From Alkalimonas amylolytica (GTDB lineage Bacteria > Pseudomonadota > Gammaproteobacteria > Enterobacterales > Alteromonadaceae), in contig NZ_FNRM01000005.1 in assembly GCF_900107845.1 (NCBI RefSeq), forward strand, positions 1-64,000: DNA of 64,000 nucleotides, in the 5' to 3' direction. The position numbers and the translations under genes were made by a program. A model generated the notes under the pieces. The model did not search any database and was not told the DNA's origin. It saw nothing but the letters and a program-made list of their open reading frames with translations. Positions 1 to 7,891 of this stretch are shown one piece after another (positions within the stretch are counted from its first letter, which is position 1; each line of letters starts with the position of its first letter).

Positions 1-40
1 GTATCAACACAAGTACCCACACAGATAATTGATTGCGAAT

Positions 41-52
41 TGTTAAAGAGCA
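41..52 (-). promoter_or_regulatory. rrn boxA antitermination site
   Basis: The minus strand reads TGCTCTTTAACA, identical to the boxA element of enterobacterial rRNA leaders, where NusB/NusE load the antitermination complex. Its place just after the proximal promoter and before the 16S gene is as expected. Confidence 0.85.
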
Positions 53-78
53 GTGCTTCATTCCGAAGCAGGACGCGC

Positions 79-106
79 ATTTTACATCGTCCTAGTAGCA
101 AGTCAA
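79..106 (-). promoter_or_regulatory. rrn promoter, proximal (P2-like)
   Basis: On the minus strand: TTGACT (complement of 101-106), 16-base spacer, TAAAAT (complement of 79-84), then the GC-rich discriminator GCGCGTCC typical of stringently controlled stable-RNA promoters. It lies about 27 bases upstream of boxA. Confidence 0.75.
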
Positions 107-190
107 GCCGGTTTCGAAAATATTTCAGCAAACCACTTCACTTCACATCGCTTTTTGAGGGCTTTACTGCCATCTGCAAGCGAGGGCGCC

Positions 191-218
191 ATTTTAGGGA
201 TTTAAAACGCGCTGCCAA
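191..218 (-). promoter_or_regulatory. rrn promoter, middle
   Basis: On the minus strand: TTGGCA (complement of 213-218), 16-base spacer, TAAAAT (complement of 191-196), discriminator GGCGCCC. Spacing and discriminator match the elements on either side, so this is probably a third tandem rRNA promoter. Its -35 is the weakest of the three. Confidence 0.55.
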
Positions 219-318
219 GGCTGATAATCAACTTTTTCGGCACTTTTCCATCCCGCTGCAAGGCTCTGTTATCTGCACCATCTCGCGTGCTAACCGGGCC
301 CTGCTGGCTTGGGTCGGC

Positions 319-346
319 ATTATAGGGAGCTTTTGATGGCTTGCAA
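319..346 (-). promoter_or_regulatory. rrn promoter, distal (P1-like)
   Basis: On the minus strand: TTGCAA (complement of 341-346), 16-base spacer, perfect TATAAT (complement of 319-324), discriminator GCCGACCC. The 16-base spacing with a consensus -10 and GC-rich discriminator is the signature of rrn P1 promoters. Upstream A/T-rich sequence (347-390) could serve as an UP element; Fis sites were not resolved. Confidence 0.75.
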
Positions 347-456
347 GCGGAAATTGATTAAAATAGCTGTTTTTACTACTGTTTGCTTAAAGTTCGCCCG
401 AGACGCGCATTTTAGCTGCAGCTGTTGCATACTATTGCAGCATAGGAGGATTTATT

Positions 457-993
457 ATGGCTACCCGCTCGTACCGAGGCATCTGCCCCAGCTTTGATCA
501 CAGTGTATATATTGATGCTTCTGCCGTTATTGTTGGCGATGTGCAGTTTGCTTCGGATGTCAGTATCTGGCCGCTGGTGGCCGCTCGTGGTGATGTCAAT
601 CACATCCGCATTGGTGCCCGTACCAATGTGCAAGATGGCACTGTGCTGCATGTCACCCGTACCAGCCCGAGCAAACCGGATGGCTCGCCCTTGCTGATCG
701 GCGAGGATGTTACGGTCGGTCATAAATGCATGCTGCATGGCTGTCAGCTGGGTAATCGTATTCTGGTGGGTATGGGAGCGATAGTAATGGACGACGCTGT
801 GGTGGAAGATGATGTTATCATTGGTGCCGGTAGCCTGGTGCCACCCGGTAAGGTCCTGCAATCAGGCTATTTGTATGTTGGCAGTCCGGTCAAACAAGCC
901 CGCCCTTTAACGGAAGCAGAGCGCGCCTTCTTATCAGCATCCGCTAAGAACTATGTGCTATTAAAAGATGAATACCTGGCGGAGCAGGCTTAG
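457..993 (+). CDS. yrdA: Gamma-class carbonic anhydrase-like protein (YrdA family)
   Basis: A 178-residue left-handed beta-helix protein of the gamma carbonic anhydrase / LbH hexapeptide-repeat family. Hexapeptide repeats run from about residue 15 to 150, and the metal-ligand region has a His in the RTNVQDGTVLH segment and two more in VGHKCMLHG. Function of the YrdA subfamily is not settled; many members lack strong anhydrase activity. The start is supported by AGGAGG at 445-450. The gene is divergent from the rrn operon and converges on the DUF1488 gene, the same arrangement as next to rrnD in E. coli. Confidence 0.9.
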   Translation: MATRSYRGICPSFDHSVYIDASAVIVGDVQFASDVSIWPLVAARGDVNHIRIGARTNVQDGTVLHVTRTSPSKPDGSPLLIGEDVTVGHKCMLHGCQLGNRILVGMGAIVMDDAVVEDDVIIGAGSLVPPGKVLQSGYLYVGSPVKQARPLTEAERAFLSASAKNYVLLKDEYLAEQA

Positions 994-1238
994 CCTGTTA
1001 CCGGAAGCCAGAATTCACCGGCAGCATTCCAACCCTCTGCGGCTACAGCTTGCTCGGCCGCATCTTCCCAATCAAACGCATCAGCTTTGATCTTGGCTAA
1101 CCAATCTGCTGGCAAGGTGTTATCAGGTCGGGCAATAAAAGCCGTCAAGCGCAGGCCGGCCTGCAGACAGCTAAAGCCAACCGCATCGCGCGCGCTGTCG
1201 TAATAAAAGTCATGATTGAAAATCAGTTGTTGGTTCAT
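990..1238 (-). CDS. yrdB: DUF1488 family protein (YrdB-like)
   Basis: An 82-residue protein beginning MNQQLIFNHDF. It resembles the DUF1488 family, to which E. coli YrdB belongs, and like yrdB it sits directly downstream of aroE. Its ATG overlaps the aroE stop as ATGA (1235-1238), so it is probably translationally coupled. A longer reading frame opens upstream, but that part only shadows aroE. The stop overlaps the end of the convergent yrdA by four bases. No biochemical function is known. Confidence 0.85.
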   Translation of the reverse strand: MNQQLIFNHDFYYDSARDAVGFSCLQAGLRLTAFIARPDNTLPADWLAKIKADAFDWEDAAEQAVAAEGWNAAGEFWLPVTG

Positions 1239-2059
1239 GCCAGTGCCTTCTTCAGAGCAGCGATCACCGGCTCCACCGCCGGCCTTTTGCCACGCCAGAT
1301 GGTAAAGGCTTCTGCCGCCTGACCGACCAACATGCCAAGACCATCCGCTTGTCTTGGTACCCCGAGCTGAGCGCACCACTGCAAGAAAGCTGTTGGCTCT
1401 TTGCCGTACAGCATATCGTAAGCGAGCTGACAGTCAGCCAATAGCTCTGCGGCAATAACCGGTCGCTCACCCGATAAACCGGAAGACGTAGCATTAACTA
1501 TCAGTGGATAATGCCCGGCTGGGATTTCGGTTAAAGCGCAGCCGCTCACCTTGCTACCAAATTGTTCTGCCAACAGCTGCGCCTTTGCTGCGGTTCGGTT
1601 TGCCACCGTAATAGACGCTGCCCCTGCCGCCAGCAAAGGCCCGATCACACCCCGACTAGCACCACCAGCCCCCAGCAGCAACACCGACTGGTCCTTGAGC
1701 GGTGCAGCAAGTCGCACTAAATCCTGCACCAGCCCAGCACCATCGGTATTGTCGCCACACAACCGGCCTTGCCGATCAAGATACAGGGTATTAACAGCTC
1801 CAGCTTGTGCGGCCCGGTCGGTCAACTGCTCAGCCAGGGCAAAGGCCTGCTCTTTAAACGGTACGGTCACATTGCCGCCCCGGCCACCGGAGGCAACAAA
1901 AGCCTGCCAGCACTCGGCAAAACCATCCAGCGGTGCTAAAATCGCCTCGTATTGCATGGCCTCAGCAAACTGCTGTGCAAAGAGCGCATGAATCATCGGT
2001 GACTTTGAATGCGCAATCGGATGTCCAAATACAGCGTAACGGTCCACTTTCATGTCCAT
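1235..2059 (-). CDS. aroE: Shikimate dehydrogenase
   Basis: NADPH-dependent reduction of 3-dehydroshikimate to shikimate in aromatic amino-acid synthesis. The substrate motif GHPIAHSKSP is near the N-terminus, a Lys in TVPFKEQ and an Asp in GDNTDG align with the catalytic pair, and the dinucleotide loop GAGGASRG is at mid-protein. I place the start at the ATG at 2059, because AGGA stands 8 bases before it; an ATG at 2053 is the alternative. About 274 residues, normal for the family. The start region overlaps the start of the divergent haemoglobin gene. Confidence 0.95.
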   Translation of the reverse strand: MDMKVDRYAVFGHPIAHSKSPMIHALFAQQFAEAMQYEAILAPLDGFAECWQAFVASGGRGGNVTVPFKEQAFALAEQLTDRAAQAGAVNTLYLDRQGRLCGDNTDGAGLVQDLVRLAAPLKDQSVLLLGAGGASRGVIGPLLAAGAASITVANRTAAKAQLLAEQFGSKVSGCALTEIPAGHYPLIVNATSSGLSGERPVIAAELLADCQLAYDMLYGKEPTAFLQWCAQLGVPRQADGLGMLVGQAAEAFTIWRGKRPAVEPVIAALKKALA

Positions 2060-2504
2060 CAAAAAAATCCTGCAGCAAGTATTTCATAAAAAACAGCCTG
2101 AGCGCCAGCCTGAGCACCCAACGCCAGAACAAACACCTTATGCCATCATCGGCGGGGAAGACGCGGTCCGTCGTTTAGCCAATCGCTTTTACGATGTGAT
2201 GGAAACCGCACCAGAGGCGCGTGAGCTTTATGCTATTCATCCCAAACCTTTGGACGATATTCGGCAAAAGTTTTTTGAGTTTCTGTCCGGCTGGCTGGGT
2301 GGCCCCGCTTTATTTGAAGAAAAATACGGCCATCCACGGCTGCGTGCCCGCCACCTGCCTTTTACCGTCAATCAGCAATTACGAGATCAATGGATGTTCT
2401 GTATGAATCAGGCGCTGGACGAAGTCGTTGAGCACCAGCTATTGCGCGAAGGGCTGCGCCAGTCGCTGGGGCAACTGGCGAGTCATATGATAAATTCTGA
2501 TTAA
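2052..2504 (+). CDS. Group 2 truncated haemoglobin (trHbO type)
   Basis: A 150-residue haem protein of the 2-on-2 globin fold. Diagnostic residues are visible: Tyr47 at B10 in RFYDVM, His101 as the proximal F8 ligand in RARHLPF, and Trp114 at G8. The first 30 residues are a charged, poorly conserved extension. Members bind O2 or NO and are linked to oxidative or nitrosative stress, but the physiological role here is unknown. There is no clear Shine-Dalgarno before the ATG, which overlaps the aroE start region, so initiation may be weak or start elsewhere in the extension. Confidence 0.85.
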   Translation: MSIKKILQQVFHKKQPERQPEHPTPEQTPYAIIGGEDAVRRLANRFYDVMETAPEARELYAIHPKPLDDIRQKFFEFLSGWLGGPALFEEKYGHPRLRARHLPFTVNQQLRDQWMFCMNQALDEVVEHQLLREGLRQSLGQLASHMINSD

Positions 2505-2584
2505 TGTCGGGCCCTCAAGCAAAGAGGTTCAAAGTCTCATTTTTTGTCTTTCAATTTATCGCGGATGACTAGGGCACCATACCG

Positions 2585-3226
2585 TCAGATTAACCCCAGC
2601 TCAATGCCTCTAAGTACAGCTCGAACCCGATCACGAACACCCAGCTTGGATAAGATACTGGAGACTTGGTTTTTAACGGTTCCCTCACTTTTAGAAAATG
2701 CCTCAGAAATTTCTCTATTGCTTAGCCCGCTTGCCATCATACGTAATACCTCGGTTTCCCGGCTAGTTAGCTTGTCCGGCAACGAACTGCTTTCAAAGTC
2801 CGTTTCTGATCCCTGCACGGTCTGGAACAGCCGTTCTGTGATGCTTGGACGAATAACCGATAAGCCGGACGAGACACGCCTGATATCTTCAGCCAACCGC
2901 TCTAAGGAAATATCCTTTAGCAAAAATCCGCGAGCACCAGCTCGTATTCCTCGCAACAGAGCTTCATCATCATCGAAGGTCGTTAGAAGGATTGTCGGAG
3001 GAAGCCGGTCGAGGGATTTTAATTCTACTAACAACTCAATTCCGGATCGTCCTGGCATCCGCACATCCAACAACATCACATCCGGCTTTACTTCCTCAAG
3101 CAGAAGGATTGCGTCTTGTGCATTGCCAGCCTCACCGGCAACCTGAATATCAGAAGTCATGGCCAGTAAGCCGGCTATGCCACTACGCACCAACATTTGA
3201 TCATCAACCAGGATAACTCTAATCAT
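2585..3226 (-). CDS. NarL/FixJ-type response regulator
   Basis: A 213-residue regulator with a receiver domain (about 1-120) and a LuxR-type helix-turn-helix (about 150-210). Receiver residues are intact: acidic pair at D8/D9, phosphoacceptor Asp54 in LLDVRMPG, Thr82/83 and Lys104 in FLLKD. The DNA-binding motif starts LTSRETEVLRMMASG. It follows the histidine kinase gene with a four-base ATGA overlap, so the two form one operon and almost certainly one phosphorelay. Signal and targets are unknown; it is closest in style to DesR/LiaR-like regulators. Confidence 0.93.
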   Translation of the reverse strand: MIRVILVDDQMLVRSGIAGLLAMTSDIQVAGEAGNAQDAILLLEEVKPDVMLLDVRMPGRSGIELLVELKSLDRLPPTILLTTFDDDEALLRGIRAGARGFLLKDISLERLAEDIRRVSSGLSVIRPSITERLFQTVQGSETDFESSSLPDKLTSRETEVLRMMASGLSNREISEAFSKSEGTVKNQVSSILSKLGVRDRVRAVLRGIELGLI

Positions 3227-4557
3227 TCATTCGATCCTTCTAAAAGCAGCCAAAAAATGACCGTGAAGCCTTTGTTAAACTCAGAGTAAATCTCCAGTCG
3301 TCCTGCACATGCTTCAATACGTTCGCGCATCCCTTTTAAACCATTGCCAGCGTTCAGATCCTTAGCTCCGATGCCATTATCTTTGATTTCAACCTTTAGT
3401 CTATTTTCCTCTGTCCTCAACATAACGGATAGCTTCGTTGCATTTGCATGTCGCATGGTATTTGAAATGGCCTCCTGAATACTACGAAATATCGTATGCG
3501 CCATAACTGGATCGCTAAACTCATACTTGCTTGAGTAGTCAAAAGTTACTTGAAGGGTGGGTATACCAGCACACATGGTTCGCAGACTCTGCTCCAGATT
3601 TAGTGCTAACTCTTTTCGCTCTCGCCCAACGGCAATTCTTACATCGCTTAATAAGTCCCGAGCAATTCCCTTGGCTGTTTGCAATGAAGCGATGCCCATG
3701 TCTGAAGTTTGTCTTGAAGCAATTTCCAGGTGCAGCCCTAATGCGGTAAGGTGATGCCCCAGGCTGTCATGGAGCTCTCGGGCAATGCGTATCCTCTCTC
3801 CATTGCGAGCGTTCTCTGCCAGCAACTGTTGGGTGGCAAGTAGCTGAGCATTTACCGCTGTTAGGTGATCTCTGTGAGTTCGCTCCGATACCCCGATATA
3901 ACCTAAGCAGAATGCAAATATCTGCCAAACCAAAAACATCAGTAAAGATGAAGCGATAGCTAGTCCCATCTCTAGCCGGGACTCCTCTGGCAGGATAAAA
4001 GGGGCAGGTTCCAGCCAGCTATAGGGAAGTACGTATGCGCTCGCAAATATATAACCCCAAAGCAAAAACATTCCCGCACTCTGCCCCACCATCCAAAGAA
4101 GGGCTTTGGGAAGAGCATAAACAAATGGCAGTTGCGCTGCCACGATGAGCAGCAAATCATTGGTAACCAGTAACCCAATTAAAATTTGTAGCACAACAAG
4201 AGCTCCGGTTAATTTTCCGGGTCTACGTCTACCGGTAATGAAGAACAAACAGGCCACGAATACGCCAAATATAACCGCCATAACATATGGGCTTTGATAG
4301 GATACCGATTCATCAAATAATCGACCCAAAAGTTGATTGACGATGCCTTGACTGCCAATAGTGAGGTCATGATTGCTCATTCTGTCGCCCGATGAGTGCT
4401 GTATCTGGGCTACATAGATAGCAATGCATGCCAAAATACCAATAATTTTAAATACGTTTTTGGGCTGTCTGGAATAGGTAGCGAAGCTGATTGCCAGGCG
4501 CGACATAAAAGCACGTTTTTTATTGGTGTGGCTGGTCAGCGCTTCCAATGATGCCAT
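3223..4557 (-). CDS. Membrane sensor histidine kinase, HisKA_3 (NarX/DesK) type
   Basis: A 444-residue kinase. Several hydrophobic helices between residues about 36 and 222 suggest a multi-spanning membrane sensor without a large periplasmic domain. The HisKA_3 box ARELHDSLGHH puts the phosphorylated His at 263. The ATPase domain shows the N box near EAISNTMRH (362-370), DNGIGA (393-398) and NGLKGMRERI (405-414). It is paired with the downstream response regulator by a four-base overlap. The start is less certain: GAGG lies about 12 bases before the first ATG, and a Met at residue 18 has no ribosome site. The signal is unknown. Confidence 0.9.
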   Translation of the reverse strand: MASLEALTSHTNKKRAFMSRLAISFATYSRQPKNVFKIIGILACIAIYVAQIQHSSGDRMSNHDLTIGSQGIVNQLLGRLFDESVSYQSPYVMAVIFGVFVACLFFITGRRRPGKLTGALVVLQILIGLLVTNDLLLIVAAQLPFVYALPKALLWMVGQSAGMFLLWGYIFASAYVLPYSWLEPAPFILPEESRLEMGLAIASSLLMFLVWQIFAFCLGYIGVSERTHRDHLTAVNAQLLATQQLLAENARNGERIRIARELHDSLGHHLTALGLHLEIASRQTSDMGIASLQTAKGIARDLLSDVRIAVGRERKELALNLEQSLRTMCAGIPTLQVTFDYSSKYEFSDPVMAHTIFRSIQEAISNTMRHANATKLSVMLRTEENRLKVEIKDNGIGAKDLNAGNGLKGMRERIEACAGRLEIYSEFNKGFTVIFWLLLEGSNE

Positions 4558-5000
4558 GTTCAGTCTTTTCCTCTGGTTGAGAGCAACCTCTATACATTTT
4601 TTGACGCCACTCTCTCTGGTATAGCTCGACTGAAAGTAGCGACTACGCCTTCTTTGTAACAGAAGGATGGGTGAAGATCAGAGCCCTGCAAGGCAAAGGC
4701 TGTGCACCCAGAAGCAGGGGGTGGTAATGTTTAGAATAAAAAAGCGCGCCAGGAATCTGCGTCATTGCCTCTTACCTACCCGCGATAGACGTCGCGATGC
4801 GAGGAAAAGTCACAAAACTACCCATTAGACTGCTTGCTCCAGGTTGATTATAGTTTGTCCAGCGAAGTGTCGCATGTGCCTAAAGTCATGGGTAATTCGC
4901 TGCCTTTTAGCACATGTATTCATCGCCGACTGAGTCCACTATGGGTGCTCCAAATCAAACCGATCATGGCGGTCGGTAACCCCAACAAGGAGCACTAAGT
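4558..5000. other. 443-base intergenic region between divergent kinase and barrel genes
   Basis: No convincing gene. It must hold promoters for the two-component operon (leftward) and for the outer-membrane barrel gene (rightward). A possible rightward promoter is TTAGAC at 4825-4830 with TATAGT at 4849-4854 (18-base spacer), giving a leader of about 140 bases. This is a weak match and I did not find a clear operator for the response regulator. Confidence 0.4.
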
Positions 5001-5681
5001 ATGAAAAAGTTCACTATTAATGCCTTAATATTGGCTAGCCTGGCAACTGGTATTGCAGCAGCTCATGCCCAGGTCACACCCGAAACTGACTTCTTTGGTT
5101 ACGCTAAGCTTGGCACCCAGGGTATCACGGTGGGTATGGGTTACGTTATCAATGACAGCTTTTCAGCCCGTATCGGCGCAAGCAGTGGTTCCACCTACGA
5201 TGGGACTCGCCGCATCGATGATATTCGCTATGATGTCTCGCGGAAAACGGGAAAATCGATGGAAGCTCTTATTGATTGGTATCCTTTCGCAGATAATGGC
5301 TTCAGGATTAGTGGTGGAGCGATCTTCAACGACACCAGTAGCAGTCTAACTGCAAGACCTGACGCTAGCGGAAACTTAACTATTAACGGTAACAGTTACG
5401 CTGCAGCTCAGATCGGAAATCTCGAGGGCAGCTTACGAGCGAGCCGAGTATCGCCCTATCTGGGCGCAGGGTGGGAGTCCAAGCGTCCCAATAAACCTGG
5501 ACTTAGGATTTTCGTTGATCTGGGCGTCATCCATTATAAAACGGAAAGAGCCTCACTCCTAACCTCCAACGAAGTAGACTCAACTCAGCTGTATAATGAC
5601 TTGCAGGCGGAGCGCAGTCGGATCAAAGCCGTAAACGATGCAGCTCTTGTGGCATCCATTGGTGTAGCCTTTTCTTTCTGA
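5001..5681 (+). CDS. Outer-membrane beta-barrel protein, function unknown
   Basis: A 226-residue exported protein. It has a signal peptide ending in AHAQ near residue 24, then alternating amphipathic strands rich in Gly and aromatic residues, and ends in VAFSF; a C-terminal Phe is the usual outer-membrane insertion signal. Size and style are close to small OmpW- or OmpA-barrel-like proteins, but I cannot place it in a named family. AAGGAG at 4987-4992 supports the start. It is divergent from the two-component system, which may regulate it; that is inference. Confidence 0.75.
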   Translation: MKKFTINALILASLATGIAAAHAQVTPETDFFGYAKLGTQGITVGMGYVINDSFSARIGASSGSTYDGTRRIDDIRYDVSRKTGKSMEALIDWYPFADNGFRISGGAIFNDTSSSLTARPDASGNLTINGNSYAAAQIGNLEGSLRASRVSPYLGAGWESKRPNKPGLRIFVDLGVIHYKTERASLLTSNEVDSTQLYNDLQAERSRIKAVNDAALVASIGVAFSF

Positions 5682-5816
5682 CTGGACTGGTTTACCCCGA
5701 TAGCGCGGAAGGACTCATTTCTTGATTGTGCCCGGTCACCTATTATTGGCTGACCAAGGGCATGCTCAATACACCCTGCTCCCGGATTAAACCCAGTTCA
5801 CTTTTAATCTGTACCT

Positions 5817-6746
5817 CTAACACACTATACCTAACCAGTCTTGTGGCTGCAGATAACGCTCGTACAACAGCGCCTCCGGACTACCTGGTTCAGGCTGATA
5901 GCCATATTGCCAACGTACCAGTGGTGGCATTGACATCAAAATGGATTCGGTGCGGCCGCCACTTTGCAGTCCAAATAAAGTACCGCGATCAAACACCAGA
6001 TTAAACTCGACATAGCGGCCGCGCCGGTACAGCTGGAACTGACGCTCACGCTCACCATACGGAGTATCTTTGCGTCGCTCCACCAGAGGGAGGTAAGCGG
6101 GTAAAAACGCCTCACCGACCGAGCGCATCAGTGCAAAGCTTTGGGCAAAGCCAGGCTCGTTCAGGTCGTCAAAGAACAGGCCACCCACCCCCCGGGTTTC
6201 ACCGCGGTGCTTTAAGTAGAAGTAGTCATCACACCATTTTTTGTAGCGCGGGTAATACTCAGCGCCAAAAGGGTCCACCGCTGCTTTAGCGATCTGGTGC
6301 CAATGCACCACATCTTCTTCATAGGGGTAAAAAGGCGTGAGATCAAAACCGCCGCCAAACCACCAGACTGGCGCTTCACCTGGTTTTTCCGCAATAAAAA
6401 AACGCACATTGGCATGAGTGGTCGGTAAATACGGGTTGTTTGGGTGAATCACCAACGAAACACCACAGGCATGAAAGCTGCGCCCTGCCAGCTCAGGCCG
6501 GTGCGCCGTGGCCGAGGCTGGCATCTGAGCGCCATAGACATGCGAGTAATTCACACCAGCCTGCTCAAACACCGCGCCACCGGTTAACACCCGGCTGCGG
6601 CCACCGCCGCCTTCAGCGCGCTGCCAGGCATCTTCAACAAACTGTGCCTTACCATCGGCTTGCTGCAAGGCCTGGCAGATGCTGTCCTGCAATTGCTGTA
6701 AAAAGCGTTGTACTTCGGCCAGTTGTTGCTGACTGCTGCTGGACAT
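5817..6746 (-). CDS. hemF: Aerobic coproporphyrinogen III oxidase
   Basis: Oxygen-dependent decarboxylation of coproporphyrinogen III to protoporphyrinogen IX in haem synthesis. The 309-residue protein is of normal length and carries the family blocks [41 protein letters not shown] and the C-terminal [14 protein letters not shown] and [13 protein letters not shown]. It follows tsaC on the same strand with one base between the genes, so they are co-transcribed. hemF next to aroE and tsaC is the arrangement seen in Pseudomonas, but here hemF and aroE are separated by the 2.1-5.7 kb block. Confidence 0.97.
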   Translation of the reverse strand: MSSSSQQQLAEVQRFLQQLQDSICQALQQADGKAQFVEDAWQRAEGGGGRSRVLTGGAVFEQAGVNYSHVYGAQMPASATAHRPELAGRSFHACGVSLVIHPNNPYLPTTHANVRFFIAEKPGEAPVWWFGGGFDLTPFYPYEEDVVHWHQIAKAAVDPFGAEYYPRYKKWCDDYFYLKHRGETRGVGGLFFDDLNEPGFAQSFALMRSVGEAFLPAYLPLVERRKDTPYGERERQFQLYRRGRYVEFNLVFDRGTLFGLQSGGRTESILMSMPPLVRWQYGYQPEPGSPEALLYERYLQPQDWLGIVC

Positions 6747-6747
6747 C

Positions 6748-7317
6748 TTAGCTCCTTAAAATTTGGCCATTGATGGCATCTCGGATCTGGCTGGGCTGGG
6801 CCGCACCGCCAAGCTCACCGGCTACCAGCGCGGCAATATCCTCCCCCAGTTGCTGCAACACCTCTGAGGCGACGGTGATGGCCGCCTCACCGGCCTTATT
6901 GGCACTGGTCGATACCAGCGGTCCGCCCAAAGCCTGACACAAAGAGCGCACCACTGGGTGGGTGCTTACCCGCACGGCAATGCATTGATGCTTGCCTGTG
7001 ATCCAGCCCGGTGCTGCAGGGCTGGACGGTAGCACCCAACTGATATGGCCGGGCCAGCTGGAGAAGATTTCGGCCCGGCGCTCCAGCGGGATAGCAGCGT
7101 CATCGACAAAGGGCAGCAACTGCGAGTAGTCGGCAGCAATCAAAATTAAGCCCTTTTCAACCGGGCGCTGTTTGATCGCCAGTAAACGCAGTACAGCCGC
7201 TTCATTGCGCGGATCACAGCCCAAACCAAACACCGCTTCGGTTGGGTAAGCAATTACTTTGCCGGCCTGAACCAGCCCGACAGCCACCTCAGTTGATACA
7301 ATTTCAGCCATCGTCAT
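6748..7317 (-). CDS. tsaC: L-threonylcarbamoyladenylate synthase, TsaC type
   Basis: Makes threonylcarbamoyl-AMP from Thr, bicarbonate and ATP for the t6A37 modification of ANN-decoding tRNAs. The 189-residue protein matches the short TsaC (YrdC) form without the Sua5 extension. The N-terminal block [15 protein letters not shown] and the KQRPVEKGL motif (KxR...K nucleotide site) are visible, as is [10 protein letters not shown]. The start may be at 7317 or at the Met two codons later (7311). It is first in a tsaC-hemF unit and divergent from purE. Confidence 0.95.
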   Translation of the reverse strand: MTMAEIVSTEVAVGLVQAGKVIAYPTEAVFGLGCDPRNEAAVLRLLAIKQRPVEKGLILIAADYSQLLPFVDDAAIPLERRAEIFSSWPGHISWVLPSSPAAPGWITGKHQCIAVRVSTHPVVRSLCQALGGPLVSTSANKAGEAAITVASEVLQQLGEDIAALVAGELGGAAQPSQIRDAINGQILRS

Positions 7318-7351
7318 TTCAGTAAAAATTTAATTCGAGGTCAGTTGCCGC

Positions 7352-7357
7352 TATAAT
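7352..7357 (+). promoter_or_regulatory. Probable -10 of the purEK promoter
   Basis: A perfect TATAAT stands about 46 bases before the purE start. No good -35 is found at 16-18 bases upstream (the sequence is A/T-rich there), so the promoter is likely activated or weak. Confidence 0.4.
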
Positions 7358-7402
7358 AGCGCTTTCGTACACACACTTCATTCTCTTCAGAAGGAAATAC
7401 CA

Positions 7403-7891
7403 ATGCTGGTTGGGATTATCATGGGCTCGACGTCGGACTGGCCGACCATGAAGCATGCGGCTGATATGCTGGATCATTTTGGCATCGCCTACGAAACCAA
7501 GGTGGTCTCTGCCCATCGCACACCACAACTGCTGGCCGACTATGCTTCCAGCGCCGCAGAGCGTGGCCTGAAAATCATTATTGCCGGTGCCGGCGGTGCA
7601 GCTCACCTGCCAGGTATGACAGCGGCTTTCACCAGTTTGCCGGTACTGGGTGTGCCGGTGCAATCCAAAGCCCTGAAAGGACTGGATTCTTTACTATCGA
7701 TTGTGCAAATGCCAAAAGGCGTCGCTGTCGGTACCCTGGCGATTGGCGATGCCGGTGCCGCCAATGCCGGCCTGCTGGCTGCTCAGGTGCTGGCCACTCA
7801 GGATGCCGCGCTGATGAAAAAAATCGATGCTTTTCGCCAGCAGCAAACCGATACCGTATTAAGCCAGCCTGATCCGGCGGAGCTGTCCTGA
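7403..7891 (+). CDS. purE: N5-carboxyaminoimidazole ribonucleotide mutase
   Basis: Converts N5-CAIR to CAIR in purine synthesis. The 162-residue class I PurE has GSTSDW at 8-13, the conserved SAHRTP segment with His38, and [10 protein letters not shown] at 62-71. Its stop overlaps the purK start by one base (TGATG), so the pair is translationally coupled. AGAAGGA stands before the ATG. A consensus TATAAT lies at 7352-7357, but the -35 is poor. I did not find a clear PurR operator. Confidence 0.97.
   Translation: MLVGIIMGSTSDWPTMKHAADMLDHFGIAYETKVVSAHRTPQLLADYASSAAERGLKIIIAGAGGAAHLPGMTAAFTSLPVLGVPVQSKALKGLDSLLSIVQMPKGVAVGTLAIGDAGAANAGLLAAQVLATQDAALMKKIDAFRQQQTDTVLSQPDPAELS

Larger units (their letters stand above)
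1..311 (-). other. 5' leader of an rRNA operon transcribed leftward
   Basis: On the minus strand this stretch reads as the leader of an rrn operon whose 16S gene lies beyond the left edge. It contains the antitermination boxA TGCTCTTTAACA (complement of 41-52) followed by an AATTCGCAAT...ATCTGTGTGGG-like continuation that closely resembles the E. coli 16S leader. Three promoter-like elements with GC-rich discriminators lie in or just upstream of it. The 16S start itself is not in the window. In E. coli rrnD is likewise divergent from yrdA, which supports the reading. Confidence 0.85.

Noticed and set aside
409-440. A fourth leftward rrn promoter with TAAAAT and discriminator GCGCGTC
   Set aside because: The -10 and discriminator repeat exactly, but I find no acceptable -35 at 15-19 bases, so I list it only as part of a finding.
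1-450. 98- and 62-residue open frames in the rrn promoter region
   Set aside because: The region is explained by rRNA promoters and leader on the other strand, and the frames lack ribosome sites.
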